A DNA stretch of 64,000 bases from HKCCE3408 sp039191215 (GCA_039191215.1 JBCCXT010000009.1:23092-87091), one strand, 5' to 3'. Shown: positions 43,150 to 51,700, numbered from the stretch's first letter. Notes: a model not told the origin generated them from the sequence alone. Made by a program: numbers and translations.

Positions 43150-43163
43150 TTTTGCCGGCAAAA
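43150..43163. promoter_or_regulatory. 14-bp perfect palindrome upstream of the TRAP operon
   Basis: TTTTGCCGGCAAAA lies 67 bp upstream of the dctP start codon and contains the same TTGCCG/CGGCAA core as the inverted repeat beside the Lrp gene. It could be bound by the same regulator. The rest of the 148-bp gap (43083-43230) holds the likely promoter; no other feature is seen. Confidence 0.45.
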
Positions 43164-43230
43164 TAACGAGGTCCGCCTGACAGCGGATCAAAAGACCGTT
43201 CGGTATGAACACCAAGACAGGGAATTCACA

Positions 43231-44196
43231 ATGATACTCAGGAAAAATGTGGCAGCCTCCACGGCAATTCTGTTCGCCCTCGGCGCCACCGCCGCCCAGG
43301 CCGAGACTTGGGATTTTGCGTTGGCCTATTCGGCGACAAACTACCATTCCGAAACTGCAGCGGCCTTCGCCGAAGAGGTGACGGCCAACAGCGATCTGGA
43401 GGTCGTGACCCATCCCGGTGGCTCGCTCTTTTCGGGATCTGAGATTTACGGCGCCGTCCGTCGCGGCCTGGCCCCAATGGGAGAACGTCTCATATCAGCG
43501 CTTGGCAACGAAGACGCGATCTATGAAATCGACAGCGTGCCTTTTCTTGCCACAGGCTTTGACGGCGCCCGGGCGCTTTATGACGCATCGCGCGAAACAC
43601 TGGTAGAGACCGTGTCAGAAGCCGGCCTGCACTTCCTTTATTCCTGCCCCTGGCCACCACAGGGCTTTTATTCGGTAACCGAGGCCACAACGCTGGACGC
43701 CATCGCAGGCCTGAAATTCCGCGCCTATAACGCCACGACCTCTCGCATGGCTGAAGGCTTGGGTATGGTGCCGACCACAATTGAGGCGGCGGAGCTGAGC
43801 CAGGCCTTCGCGACCGGTGTGGCGGAATCGATGATCTCGTCCGGGTCGACTGGTTATGACCGGTCCTTGTGGGAACATGTGGACTATTACTATGACGTTC
43901 AGGCTTGGCTGCCGCGCAACATGGTCTTTGTGAACCAGGCCTCCTGGGACAGCCTCGACGCCGATACCCAAGGCGTGATTGAGACCGCTGCTGCCAATGC
44001 CGAAGCCGCGTGTTGGGCCACAGCAGAAGAGCTGGCAGGCTGGTATGTGGAGCAATTTGAGGCCAATGGGATGAATGTGGGTCAGCTTGAGCCTGACGTT
44101 CTTGCCGCCTTCCAGGAGGTCGGTGCAGACCTAATGGAGGACTGGTTGGCCCGTGTCGGCGACCGCGGCCAAGCGATTATCGACACGCTGGAATAA
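43231..44196 (+). CDS. dctP: TRAP transporter solute receptor (DctP type)
   Basis: A 321-residue periplasmic binding protein. The ATG at 43231 gives the signal peptide MILRKNVAASTAILFALGATAAQAE (A-Q-A|E). A frame open further upstream overlaps the previous gene and lacks a signal, so it is rejected. Family features: WDFALAYSATNYHSETAAAFAEEV, GAVRRGLAPMGERLISALGNE and the LKFRAYNATTSRMAEGLGMVPTTIEAAELSQAF core, where the conserved Arg of the carboxylate clamp is visible (KFRAYN). Ligand likely a carboxylate, perhaps related to the neighbouring amino-acid/2-oxoacid enzymes. Confidence 0.93.
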   Translation: MILRKNVAASTAILFALGATAAQAETWDFALAYSATNYHSETAAAFAEEVTANSDLEVVTHPGGSLFSGSEIYGAVRRGLAPMGERLISALGNEDAIYEIDSVPFLATGFDGARALYDASRETLVETVSEAGLHFLYSCPWPPQGFYSVTEATTLDAIAGLKFRAYNATTSRMAEGLGMVPTTIEAAELSQAFATGVAESMISSGSTGYDRSLWEHVDYYYDVQAWLPRNMVFVNQASWDSLDADTQGVIETAAANAEAACWATAEELAGWYVEQFEANGMNVGQLEPDVLAAFQEVGADLMEDWLARVGDRGQAIIDTLE

Positions 44197-44212
44197 CGGG
44201 CACGCGCAAAAA

Positions 44213-44251
44213 GCACTGAAACGGGCGGGGTCAACCCGCGCGTTTCTGTGC
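44213..44251 (+). terminator. Stem-loop between dctP and dctQ
   Basis: A long imperfect hairpin: arms 44213-44229 and 44235-44251 pair as 15 base pairs with two single mismatches (T17/T47 and G24/G40 in the last two digits) around the loop GTCAA. It lies 16 bp after the dctP stop. Just after it comes CAAAA rather than a T-run, so it is better seen as a processing or partial-attenuation element than a full terminator. Confidence 0.6.
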
Positions 44252-44268
44252 CAAAACGGGGGACGGCT

Positions 44269-44796
44269 ATGTGGCGCACTGTTTCACGCGTGCTGACGCG
44301 GATCTACACGCTCGCCGGATGGGGCAGCGGAGCACTGCTGGTTTTTCTGTGCGGTTTGATCCTCTATTCCGTGTTGGGGCGGCTTTTTGGTCTTTATCTG
44401 GGCGGGGTCAACGACATCGCGGGCTATGTCATGGCCACCAGCACCTTCATGGCGCTCAGTTACACGTTTCGCACAAACGGACATATCCGCGTCGGGCTTG
44501 TCATTCAAAGCTTCACCGGAACCACCCGCCGCGGGCTTGAGATCGCTTGCCTGGCTGTGATGTCGGCCGTGACACTGTACCTGGCCTTCTATCTCGGGCG
44601 GCTGGTCTATTTCAGTTTCATCTTTGGCGAGAAAAGCGAAGGCGCGGATGCGACGCCTTTGTGGATACCGCAAGTGCCTGTCGCACTTGGTGCGGCTTTG
44701 TTGGCCGTGGCCGTCCTGCATTCACTGGTCCAATCGATCTTTGACTACGATGCGATCAACCCGGAATTGGCCGATGGCGAGGTGAATGAAGTCTGA
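44269..44796 (+). CDS. dctQ: TRAP transporter small membrane subunit (DctQ type)
   Basis: A 175-residue membrane protein. The ATG at 44269 is chosen over a GTG at 44248 because the latter lies inside the stem-loop. Four hydrophobic helices are visible, starting with LLVFLCGLILYSVLGRLFGLYLG and ISDIAG-like VNDIAGYVMATSTFMALSYTF, then a central IRVGLVIQSF, and VPVALGAALLAVAVLHSLVQSIF. DctQ pairs with DctM in the inner membrane. It overlaps dctM by 1 bp. Confidence 0.88.
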   Translation: MWRTVSRVLTRIYTLAGWGSGALLVFLCGLILYSVLGRLFGLYLGGVNDIAGYVMATSTFMALSYTFRTNGHIRVGLVIQSFTGTTRRGLEIACLAVMSAVTLYLAFYLGRLVYFSFIFGEKSEGADATPLWIPQVPVALGAALLAVAVLHSLVQSIFDYDAINPELADGEVNEV

Positions 44797-46094
44797 TGGA
44801 AACCCTCGCGATCCTGATATTCGTCGGCACCTTGTTTGCCCTCTTGGCCCTTGGGGTCTGGGTTGGTGCCGCGCTTTTGACGACTGCTGCTCTAGGCATG
44901 GCGCTTTTCACCTCGCGGCCCATCGGAGATTCGATGGCGCTGACGATCTGGGGGGAGCAATCCTCCTGGACGCTCACCGCGCTGCCGCTTTTTATCTGGA
45001 TGGGCGAAATCCTGTTTCGCACCAAGCTTTCAGAAACGCTGTTCCGTGGCCTGGCGCCATTCATGAAAGGCCTGCCGGGCAGCCTTTTGCACGTCAATAT
45101 CGGCGCCTCGGCGGTTTTTGCGGCGATCTCGGGCTCGTCCGCGGCCACGGTTGCCACGGTGGGCAAAATGTCGATCCCAGAACTTCGCCGCCGCAACTAT
45201 CCCGAAAAGATGATCGTTGGCACACTTTCGGGCGCGGGAACGCTTGGCCTGCTGATCCCGCCGTCAATTGCGATGATCGTCTTTGGGGTGACGGTGAACG
45301 AAAGCATCTCAAAGCTGTTCATGGCCGCGCTGATCCCCGGGCTGGCTTTGGCCGTTTGCATGATGGTCTATGTCTCCGTCTGGGCGGTGATCAACCGCGA
45401 CACGTTCAATCCACTGGCCGAGGTGGACACGTCAAATATCGCTCGCAGGTTGCTCGAGCTGCTGCCGGTGCTGCTGCTCATCGCTGGTGTCATCGGGTCA
45501 ATCTATGCCGGGATCGCGACCGCGACAGAGGCAGCAGCGCTCGGCGTCTTTGGCGCGATCCTGCTTTCGGCTTTGCAGCGCACGCTGACCTGGGGGAGCT
45601 TGATGGACAGCATCATCGGTGCCGTGCGCACCAATGCGATGATCATGCTCATCCTTATGGGCGCCGGTTTCCTGTCGCTTGCCATGGGGTTCACAGGCAT
45701 TCCCCGCGCCCTCGCCGAAGGGATTGAGGCCTGGAACCTCACGCCCGTCATGCTGATCGTCATCTTGACGCTTTTCTACATCGTCCTGGGCTGTTTTCTT
45801 GATGGGCTCAGCTCGATCGTGCTGACAATGGCGGTGATTGAGCCAATGGTGCGCGCCGCCGGATTCGATATGCTTTGGTTCGGCGTTTATGTGATGATCG
45901 TGGTCGAGATGGCGCAGATCACGCCGCCGATCGGTTTCAACCTCTTTGTGCTGCAAGGCATGACCGGCAAGGATATGGGGTTCATCTCAAAGGCGTCCTT
46001 CCCGATGTTCTGCGTCATGGCCGTTTTCATCGTGATCCTTTTCATGTTCCCCGGCATGGCAACATGGCTGCCCGAGGTTCTGAGCAATAGGTAG
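44796..46094 (+). CDS. dctM: TRAP transporter large membrane subunit (DctM type)
   Basis: A 432-residue, about 12-helix transporter. Family stretches: LFALLALGVWVGAALLTTAALGM, LFRGLAPFMKGLPGSLLHVNIGASAVFAAISGSSAATVATVGKMSIPELRRRNYPEKMIVGTL-like loop (the GS-S-A-A-T-x-A-x-x-G segment), GTLGLLIPPSIAMIVFGVT and EMAQITPPIGFNLFVLQGMTG. It provides the Na+-coupled translocation path. It completes the three-gene TRAP system with dctP and dctQ. The 213-bp gap that follows (46095-46307) shows no gene. Confidence 0.95.
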   Translation: METLAILIFVGTLFALLALGVWVGAALLTTAALGMALFTSRPIGDSMALTIWGEQSSWTLTALPLFIWMGEILFRTKLSETLFRGLAPFMKGLPGSLLHVNIGASAVFAAISGSSAATVATVGKMSIPELRRRNYPEKMIVGTLSGAGTLGLLIPPSIAMIVFGVTVNESISKLFMAALIPGLALAVCMMVYVSVWAVINRDTFNPLAEVDTSNIARRLLELLPVLLLIAGVIGSIYAGIATATEAAALGVFGAILLSALQRTLTWGSLMDSIIGAVRTNAMIMLILMGAGFLSLAMGFTGIPRALAEGIEAWNLTPVMLIVILTLFYIVLGCFLDGLSSIVLTMAVIEPMVRAAGFDMLWFGVYVMIVVEMAQITPPIGFNLFVLQGMTGKDMGFISKASFPMFCVMAVFIVILFMFPGMATWLPEVLSNR

Positions 46095-46307
46095 GTGTCC
46101 AAATCCTTGGGACGCGCGCGTCATGGCCAGAGATTTAGTAAACGGAAAGATAGCCGAAATGGGCTTAGGGCTTGGCATGGGCGTGGAGATCAACCTCCGC
46201 CCGGCCCGGCGATCAAATGGCACGAAACGCATCGCCCACTATCTCTCGATGTAAGGAAGTAATTTCTTCAACGCGCGCCGGATGAAGCGAATTTGGAGTA
46301 AGGCAAC

Positions 46308-46862
46308 ATGAGCGACACTGTCACAATCGTCGTGCGGCAGAGAGTTAAGCCAGGTCGCGAAAAAGACTATGAAGCCTGGCTCAAACGGATGACTGAGGGC
46401 GCGGTTGCGAATTTCCCGGGCTATATCGGCGTTGGCTTTCATCGACCCGCCCAACCTGGCGACGTGTATCGCCAGATTTTCCGCTTCGATAGCGTCGAAC
46501 AACTGGAGGAGTTTGAGCGCTCCGATTATCGCTCTGCGATGCTGGCGGAAGGCGCACATCTTTTCCAAGCAGACCCGACTTTTGAACGCATGACGGGTTT
46601 GGAGTTTTGGTTCGACCCGCCAAAAGGCACAAAGGTGCCACAGCCGAGCCCCCACCGCATGGCATTGGTTATGATCGCGGTCGTTTTCACAATGATCTTG
46701 ATTTTGAGCACTCTTATCGCCGCGGTTACGCCCAACTGGCCTCAGCCCCTGCGGTTGCTTTTGACCGTGACAATCCAGGTGTGCCTGATGACATACATGG
46801 TCATGCCAAGACTGACGCCGCTTATTGCAGGCTTCGTTTATCCAAAGTCACACATGGTTTAA
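46308..46862 (+). CDS. ABM-domain (antibiotic biosynthesis monooxygenase) protein with two membrane helices
   Basis: A 184-residue protein. Residues about 4-105 are a ferredoxin-like ABM domain (VTIVVRQRVKPGREKDYEAWLKRMTEGAVANFPGYIGVGFHRP, then YRQIFRFDSVEQLEEFERSDYR). The C-terminus (about 120-175) has two hydrophobic helices: LVMIAVVFTMILILSTLIAAV and PLRLLLTVTIQVCLMTYMVM. Domain fusions of this sort occur in uncharacterised bacterial membrane proteins; the substrate is unknown. It stands alone, converging on the LacI-type gene. Confidence 0.8.
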   Translation: MSDTVTIVVRQRVKPGREKDYEAWLKRMTEGAVANFPGYIGVGFHRPAQPGDVYRQIFRFDSVEQLEEFERSDYRSAMLAEGAHLFQADPTFERMTGLEFWFDPPKGTKVPQPSPHRMALVMIAVVFTMILILSTLIAAVTPNWPQPLRLLLTVTIQVCLMTYMVMPRLTPLIAGFVYPKSHMV

Positions 46863-46910
46863 TCGCCCGCACTTGGACCTAGGCTGCGGCCCGACAAACA
46901 CATCTCGAAT

Positions 46911-47936
46911 CTAGGACGTGTTTCCGGGGACAAGTTCCAGATCCAATTCGAACTTTTGCGGCTCTGTCGCGCCCGCTGGCAGGTATGATGCGATTGCCGC
47001 GCCGGCTGCGGCCCCGATCTGTTCGCGTGGTGTTACGGTTGTGGTGAGGCGCTGTGGAAACGCTTCCAAAAAGTCCAATCCATTAAACCCTGCAAGTGCG
47101 AGATCCTTTGGGATGGAGAGCCCATTTGCCATGCAGTACAACAGCCCACCCGCGGCGAGATCGTCATTGGAAAAGTAAACTGCATCGATGCTGCTTTGCG
47201 CGCCTAGCAGGTCTTGGGTCATACGGTATCCTAATTGCATCGATGAGGCCCCGCCGGACAAAGGCCGCTCAATAATCTGCCCACCGGCTTCAAGGACAAC
47301 CGAGGCAAATGCCTCAAATCGCTTGCCCGCCCGCACATCGCGCCCGTCGAGGCTTGCCGCAAGGGCAAACTTGCGATGACCGCGACTTAGCAGGTGCCGC
47401 GCCATTGCCCTGCCAGCTTTGCGATGTGAAATTCCGATGCTCGATTGGAGCGGCTCTCCGTCGGTGTCCATGATTTCGATTGTACGCACTCCAGTGCGAT
47501 CAATGAGCTCGCGCAGCGCGTCTGTGTGTTCCAGCCCGGTTAAGATGAGCCCTTGCGGTCGCCAGGACAGCAAATCGCGCGCGACCCGTTCTTCCTCCTC
47601 CGGGGCGTATTCGGTGACGCCGAAAACGGGTCGGATACCATGTGTGTCAAGCGCGCTGCTGAGGCCAGTCATAACCTCCGTGAAAACGCGGTTTTGCAGG
47701 GTTGGCAAGACAACGGCGACAAGCGGATTCTCGTAATCCGATGCGCCGCCGGCGAGGCGATTGTGAACATAGCCGATATCGGCGGCTGCCTGCATCACAC
47801 GGTCACGAACCTCGGCTGAAATATAGCCCGTCCCGCGCATCACACGGCTGACAGTCATCTGGCTGACGCCGGCCCGGGCGGCAACCGAATGCATTGTCGG
47901 GCGCGCAGTTTTGCCGCTTTTATTTTTAACTTTCAA
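46911..47936 (-). CDS. LacI-family transcriptional regulator of the sugar-acid cluster
   Basis: A 341-residue regulator. The N-terminal HTH reads TMHSVAARAGVSQMTVSRVMRGTGYISAEVRDRVMQAAADIGYV, then a sugar-binding periplasmic-like domain with VAVVLPTLQNRVFTEVMTGLSSALDTHG, STHRKAGRAMARHLLSRGHR-type and GFNGLDFLEAFPQRLTTTVTPREQIGAAA. It is divergent from the ABC transporter and catabolic genes, and two identical 18-bp palindromes lie in the divergent promoter region. It most likely represses the operon until the C4 sugar acid or a derivative binds. Confidence 0.93.
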   Translation of the reverse strand: MKVKNKSGKTARPTMHSVAARAGVSQMTVSRVMRGTGYISAEVRDRVMQAAADIGYVHNRLAGGASDYENPLVAVVLPTLQNRVFTEVMTGLSSALDTHGIRPVFGVTEYAPEEEERVARDLLSWRPQGLILTGLEHTDALRELIDRTGVRTIEIMDTDGEPLQSSIGISHRKAGRAMARHLLSRGHRKFALAASLDGRDVRAGKRFEAFASVVLEAGGQIIERPLSGGASSMQLGYRMTQDLLGAQSSIDAVYFSNDDLAAGGLLYCMANGLSIPKDLALAGFNGLDFLEAFPQRLTTTVTPREQIGAAAGAAIASYLPAGATEPQKFELDLELVPGNTS

Positions 47937-47975
47937 TGCGGTACGACCTTCGTGGCGCCAGATTCAAAAATAGTA

Positions 47976-48003
47976 TTGACGTATGTTTACGTAAACATAA
48001 TCA
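47976..48003 (+). promoter_or_regulatory. Likely promoter of the sugar-acid ABC operon
   Basis: TTGACG at 47976-47981 is a good -35 element. A -10-like TAATCA begins at 47998, 16 bp downstream. The first operator fills exactly the spacer between them, a classical place for repression. The proposed start would lie around 48010, upstream of the binding-protein gene at 48088. Confidence 0.55.
47982..47999. promoter_or_regulatory. LacI-type operator 1
   Basis: The perfect 18-bp palindrome TATGTTTACGTAAACATA with a central CG, as usual for LacI/GalR operators. It overlaps the predicted -35/-10 spacer of the ABC operon promoter. Confidence 0.8.
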
Positions 48004-48012
48004 TGAAGGGAA

Positions 48013-48030
48013 TATGTTTACGTAAACATA
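48013..48030. promoter_or_regulatory. LacI-type operator 2
   Basis: An identical second copy of TATGTTTACGTAAACATA, centre to centre 31 bp from operator 1, close to three helical turns. Two dimers could bind on the same face and cooperate. Confidence 0.8.
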
Positions 48031-48087
48031 GAGCGCGCCGAAGCTGTCACGTCTTGACGGCTTCGGAAGACCAGAGGGAGGACTACG

Positions 48088-49167
48088 ATGAACAAATTAC
48101 TTCTTACGTCAGCACTGGCGTTGTGCCTCGCGGGTGCAGCCTCAGCACAAACGCATCGCGCGGAGTGTTTCGGACCCGCGCCAGGGACCGCGGCACTGTC
48201 CTATGAGGCCCAAGACGGACCCTATAGTATCGCCTTTGTGAATGGCTTTGCTGGCAATGACTGGCGCATTCAGGCGATCCAATCGGCGAAGGCCTGGTCA
48301 GAGCGTGACGGCAACGCCGAGCTGATCGAAGAATTTTCGGTGGTCTCTGTCGGCAATGACAGTGCCGCTCAGATCGCCGCGATCGATAACTTCATTGCTG
48401 CAGGATACGATGCGATTGTCTTTATCGCTGTGAACCCTACCGCATTTGAGCCGGTGATCCGTCGCGCTGAGCGCGCTGGCACGATCCTCGTGCCGTTTGA
48501 CAACGTGCTGGATACCGAAGCGGTGGTGCAGGTCAACGAGAGCCAACTGGCACTTGGCGCGTTAAAAGCACAGACGGTGATGGATCTGCTCGGCGGCGAG
48601 GCAGAGCGCATCTTGATGGTCAATGGCCTGCCTGGTAATGCCACCGACCGCGACCGCCGCCTTGGCATGTTGAGCGTTCTGGACGAGGTCGAAGGCCTTG
48701 AGATCGTCGAAGTCGTCGGCAATTGGGACACCGGCACCGTGCAAACCGTTGTCGCCGATGCGCTTGCCACCCATGGCGAGTTTGATGGTGTCCTTGTGCA
48801 ACACGGATCGGCCGGGGCAATCAATGCGATGCTGGCTGCGGATCATCCGATTGTGCCGATGGGCGTTGACGGTGAAAATGGCGTGCGCATGTTGATGGAT
48901 GAACACGAGATCCCCGGTGTCTCCGCCAGCCAGGCGCCGGCCATGTCGGCCATTGCCCTGGAAGCGGCAGTCGAGCTTCTGCGCGGCAACGAGCTGCCGC
49001 AAACGATCTATCTGCCGATCCCATACGTGATGTCGGGGGATTTGGTCGCGGGTGAGAATTTCTTTCCCGATCTGCCCGCTTCGTTCAATACAGGAACCGG
49101 CTTTGAGGCATGCTTCACACCGTTCACACCAGACGAATTGCTTGGACAAAGCCCGGACGACACCTGA
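48088..49167 (+). CDS. Sugar-type ABC transporter substrate-binding protein
   Basis: A 359-residue periplasmic binding protein of the ribose/galactose type (PBP1-like). Signal peptide MNKLLLTSALALCLAGAASAQT; then YSIAFVNGFAGNDWRIQAIQSAKAW, the NFIAAGYDAIVFIAVNPTAFEPVIRRAERAGTILVPFDN segment with the ligand-pocket residues, and GVLVQHGSAGAINAML. It has a GGGAGGA ribosome binding site and the LacI operators upstream. It should capture the sugar acid or lactone that the downstream enzymes degrade. Confidence 0.9.
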   Translation: MNKLLLTSALALCLAGAASAQTHRAECFGPAPGTAALSYEAQDGPYSIAFVNGFAGNDWRIQAIQSAKAWSERDGNAELIEEFSVVSVGNDSAAQIAAIDNFIAAGYDAIVFIAVNPTAFEPVIRRAERAGTILVPFDNVLDTEAVVQVNESQLALGALKAQTVMDLLGGEAERILMVNGLPGNATDRDRRLGMLSVLDEVEGLEIVEVVGNWDTGTVQTVVADALATHGEFDGVLVQHGSAGAINAMLAADHPIVPMGVDGENGVRMLMDEHEIPGVSASQAPAMSAIALEAAVELLRGNELPQTIYLPIPYVMSGDLVAGENFFPDLPASFNTGTGFEACFTPFTPDELLGQSPDDT

Positions 49168-49185
49168 AATCTGGGTCTGTACAAT

Positions 49186-49211
49186 CCTCGGCGCGGGAAA
49201 CCGCGTCGGGG
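49186..49211 (+). terminator. GAAA-tetraloop hairpin between binding-protein and ATPase genes
   Basis: Arms 49186-49196 and 49201-49211 pair along 11 positions (nine Watson-Crick, two G-U) around a GAAA tetraloop; TTTTT follows at 49218-49222. Such hairpins after periplasmic-protein genes protect their mRNA and attenuate the membrane-subunit genes. Confidence 0.65.
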
Positions 49212-49233
49212 CAGCAGTTTTTGAGATGTGACC

Positions 49234-50742
49234 ATGACCCAAGCACCCCTTCTTGAGTTGGCCGGCGTGACCATGCGCTTTGGTGCGACCACGGCGCTGG
49301 ATAACGTTGATTTCGCCTGCCATGGCGCCGAGATACATGCGGTTCTGGGTGAAAACGGCGCCGGCAAATCGACCCTGATGAAGCTGATGGCAGGCGTGTT
49401 GCAGCCGACCCAGGGTGCGGTGCGTTTGGACGGTGCTCAGGTCAATCTGGCCACCCCGGCGGAGGCCGTGGCGCGTGGTATTGTCTGCGTCTTTCAAGAA
49501 TTGTCATTGGTGCCGGATCTGACCGTGCGCGACAATCTGATGCTGGGCGCACCGGGCAGTGGGCTTTTGCGGCTTGATCGGTCCGTGCTGGGCGCGGCGC
49601 GCGACATGTTAGACCGGTGCGGCGCGCACCAAATTCGGTTGAGCAGCCGCGTCGTCGACTTATCCCTCGCGGAGCGGCAGATCATTGAGGTCGTAAAGGG
49701 TCTCATCCGTAAACCGCGACTGTTAATCCTGGATGAGGCAACTTCGGCGCTGAATACAACGGTGGTCGAAAAGGTGTTCGATCTTGTCCGCGTGGCCCGC
49801 GACAGCGGCACGGGCGTGTTGTTCATCTCACATCGCTTCCACGAAATCGAAGCGCTCGCCGACCGGGTCTCGGTCTTTCGCAATGGCCAAAATGTGCGCA
49901 GCTTTGCAAATGGCACCCATAGCTACAGCGAAATTATCGACATGATGGTCGGTCAGCGGATCGATGACCTGTTTCCGGCGAAACCTACCACCGACGCCGG
50001 CGCCGAGGAGGTTTTGGCCATTACCAGGCTTAGCACCGAAGGCGGGCTGTCGGACGTGACCATGACGCTGAAGAAGGGCCAAATCTTGGGCCTTGGCGGT
50101 CTTGACGGGCAGGGTCAAAGCGCCCTGCTACAAAGCCTCTTTGGCCTCATCCGCGGCCAAAAGGGTGGGATTGCGATCGGCGGTGAGCCGGTGCAGATCA
50201 GGAACCCGAAATCCGCGAAATCGCCGGAAATTGCGCTCGCCTATATCCCCGAGGACCGCAAGACCGAAGGGCTCATTCAAGATCAATCCATCGCCGAAAA
50301 CCTGGAACTACCTGCCCTTGGCATCCTCCCGGCCGGGGCGCGTGCCGAGGGGCTTTTTCGTCCCTCGCTCGACGCGCTGGAGCTGAAACATGGCGGCCTT
50401 GATAAACCAGTCGCCTCGCTTTCCGGCGGCAATCAACAGAAAATTGTGCTGTCCAAATGGCTTGCGTTGAAGCCCCGCGTGCTGCTTCTGGCCGATCCCA
50501 CGCGCGGGATTGATGTGAAAACAAAGACCCAAATTTACCAGCTATTGCGGCAACTGGCCGATCAGGGCACGGCGATCTTACTTCTATCGACAGATTACGA
50601 GGAGCTTATCCACCTATGTGACGAGGCCCACATCTTTTATGACGGTCGCGTCGTCTCGCGTCTGCAAGGCGAGGATATTACCGCGCATAATATCGTGGCC
50701 GCTTCGATGAACTTGCCGATGAACGAGGCCAATCATGCGTGA
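49234..50742 (+). CDS. Sugar ABC transporter ATPase, two nucleotide-binding domains
   Basis: A 502-residue RbsA-type ATPase with two domains. First: Walker A GENGAGKSTLMK, signature-like LSLAERQIIEV, Walker B LLILDEATSAL. Second: a degenerate Walker A LDGQGQSALLQ, signature LSGGNQQKIVLSKW, Walker B VLLLADPTRGID. The ATG at 49234 is preferred to an in-frame GTG 6 bp upstream. The motor for the two permeases downstream; overlaps the first permease gene by 8 bp. Confidence 0.92.
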   Translation: MTQAPLLELAGVTMRFGATTALDNVDFACHGAEIHAVLGENGAGKSTLMKLMAGVLQPTQGAVRLDGAQVNLATPAEAVARGIVCVFQELSLVPDLTVRDNLMLGAPGSGLLRLDRSVLGAARDMLDRCGAHQIRLSSRVVDLSLAERQIIEVVKGLIRKPRLLILDEATSALNTTVVEKVFDLVRVARDSGTGVLFISHRFHEIEALADRVSVFRNGQNVRSFANGTHSYSEIIDMMVGQRIDDLFPAKPTTDAGAEEVLAITRLSTEGGLSDVTMTLKKGQILGLGGLDGQGQSALLQSLFGLIRGQKGGIAIGGEPVQIRNPKSAKSPEIALAYIPEDRKTEGLIQDQSIAENLELPALGILPAGARAEGLFRPSLDALELKHGGLDKPVASLSGGNQQKIVLSKWLALKPRVLLLADPTRGIDVKTKTQIYQLLRQLADQGTAILLLSTDYEELIHLCDEAHIFYDGRVVSRLQGEDITAHNIVAASMNLPMNEANHA

Positions 50743-51700
50743 TTACCTGCGGTCCAATCAGCGCGAAGTTCTGGCCGGATTGGTTCTGATCGTTCTTCTG
50801 GCATACTACCTTGCCACTCACCCAAGCGGTCCCTCCACCTATGTCATGACGATTTGGGCCAACCAGTGCCTGATCCTGGCGCTGGCCGCGGCGGCGCAGT
50901 TCTTTGCCGTGGTTGTCCGCGGCATCGACCTGTCGGTGGGCGCCATCATGGCGCTGACAAACACCGCGGCCTCCCACCTTTTGGATGGCAGCGCCGGTCA
51001 AATCACGTTCGGCCTGGTCGCGGTGCTGGCCCTTGGCGTGCTTTGTGGAGTGATCAATGGGCTTCTTGTGGTCTATGGACGCCTGCAACCCATCGTGGTT
51101 ACGCTGGCGACGGCCTCGGTCTTTGTCGGGCTTGCCCTGCTGCTGCGGCCAACGCCCGGAGGGCGCGTGAACTATGACCTTGCCGATGCGATGACCCTTG
51201 ATGTGCTTGGTGTGCCAACAGCGCTGATCATTATTGCTGTCCTAATCTTGTGCGTCTGGCTGCCGCTCAGGCGCACGGGCCTGGGCGTTGGCCTTTATGC
51301 CGTCGGTTCCTCGGAGCAAGCCGCCTTCCAATCGGGCATCAATGTGCGGCTTATAAAGGTTGCAGCCTTTGGCCTGGCTGGGCTCTTTGCGGGTATGGCC
51401 GGGCTCTATTACGGCTTCGTGACGACGACAGGAGATGCCGGGATCGGGCCGAGTTTTACGCTCAATTCGATTGCCGCGGCGGTGCTGGGCGGTGTCCTGT
51501 TGCGCGGTGGAGTGGGCTCGCTCATCGGGGCGATGATCGGCGCCTTCATCCTCAAGACGATCGCATCGCTGATGTTTTTCTCCGGCATCCCGTCGCTCGC
51601 GCAACCGCTGTTTGAAGGCATGATCCTTGCGCTTGCCATCGCAATCGGCGGCGCGGAGGTCCTGCGTCTGCGCAACAAGCTTGAGGTGTTTGGAAGATGA
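50735..51700 (+). CDS. Sugar ABC transporter permease 1 (RbsC-like)
   Basis: A 321-residue, about eight- to ten-helix permease. Helices are visible from VLAGLVLIVLLAYYLAT on, and the family loop GIDLSVGAIMALTNTAA near residue 65 is present, with the C-terminal GPSFTLNSIAAAVLGGVLLRGGVGSLIGAMIGAFIL block. It forms the translocation pore with the permease encoded next, 4-bp overlap. Confidence 0.92.
   Translation: MRDYLRSNQREVLAGLVLIVLLAYYLATHPSGPSTYVMTIWANQCLILALAAAAQFFAVVVRGIDLSVGAIMALTNTAASHLLDGSAGQITFGLVAVLALGVLCGVINGLLVVYGRLQPIVVTLATASVFVGLALLLRPTPGGRVNYDLADAMTLDVLGVPTALIIIAVLILCVWLPLRRTGLGVGLYAVGSSEQAAFQSGINVRLIKVAAFGLAGLFAGMAGLYYGFVTTTGDAGIGPSFTLNSIAAAVLGGVLLRGGVGSLIGAMIGAFILKTIASLMFFSGIPSLAQPLFEGMILALAIAIGGAEVLRLRNKLEVFGR

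Noticed and set aside
42904..43230. Longer start for dctP
   Set aside because: The extension overlaps the oxidoreductase gene and removes the clear signal peptide at 43231.
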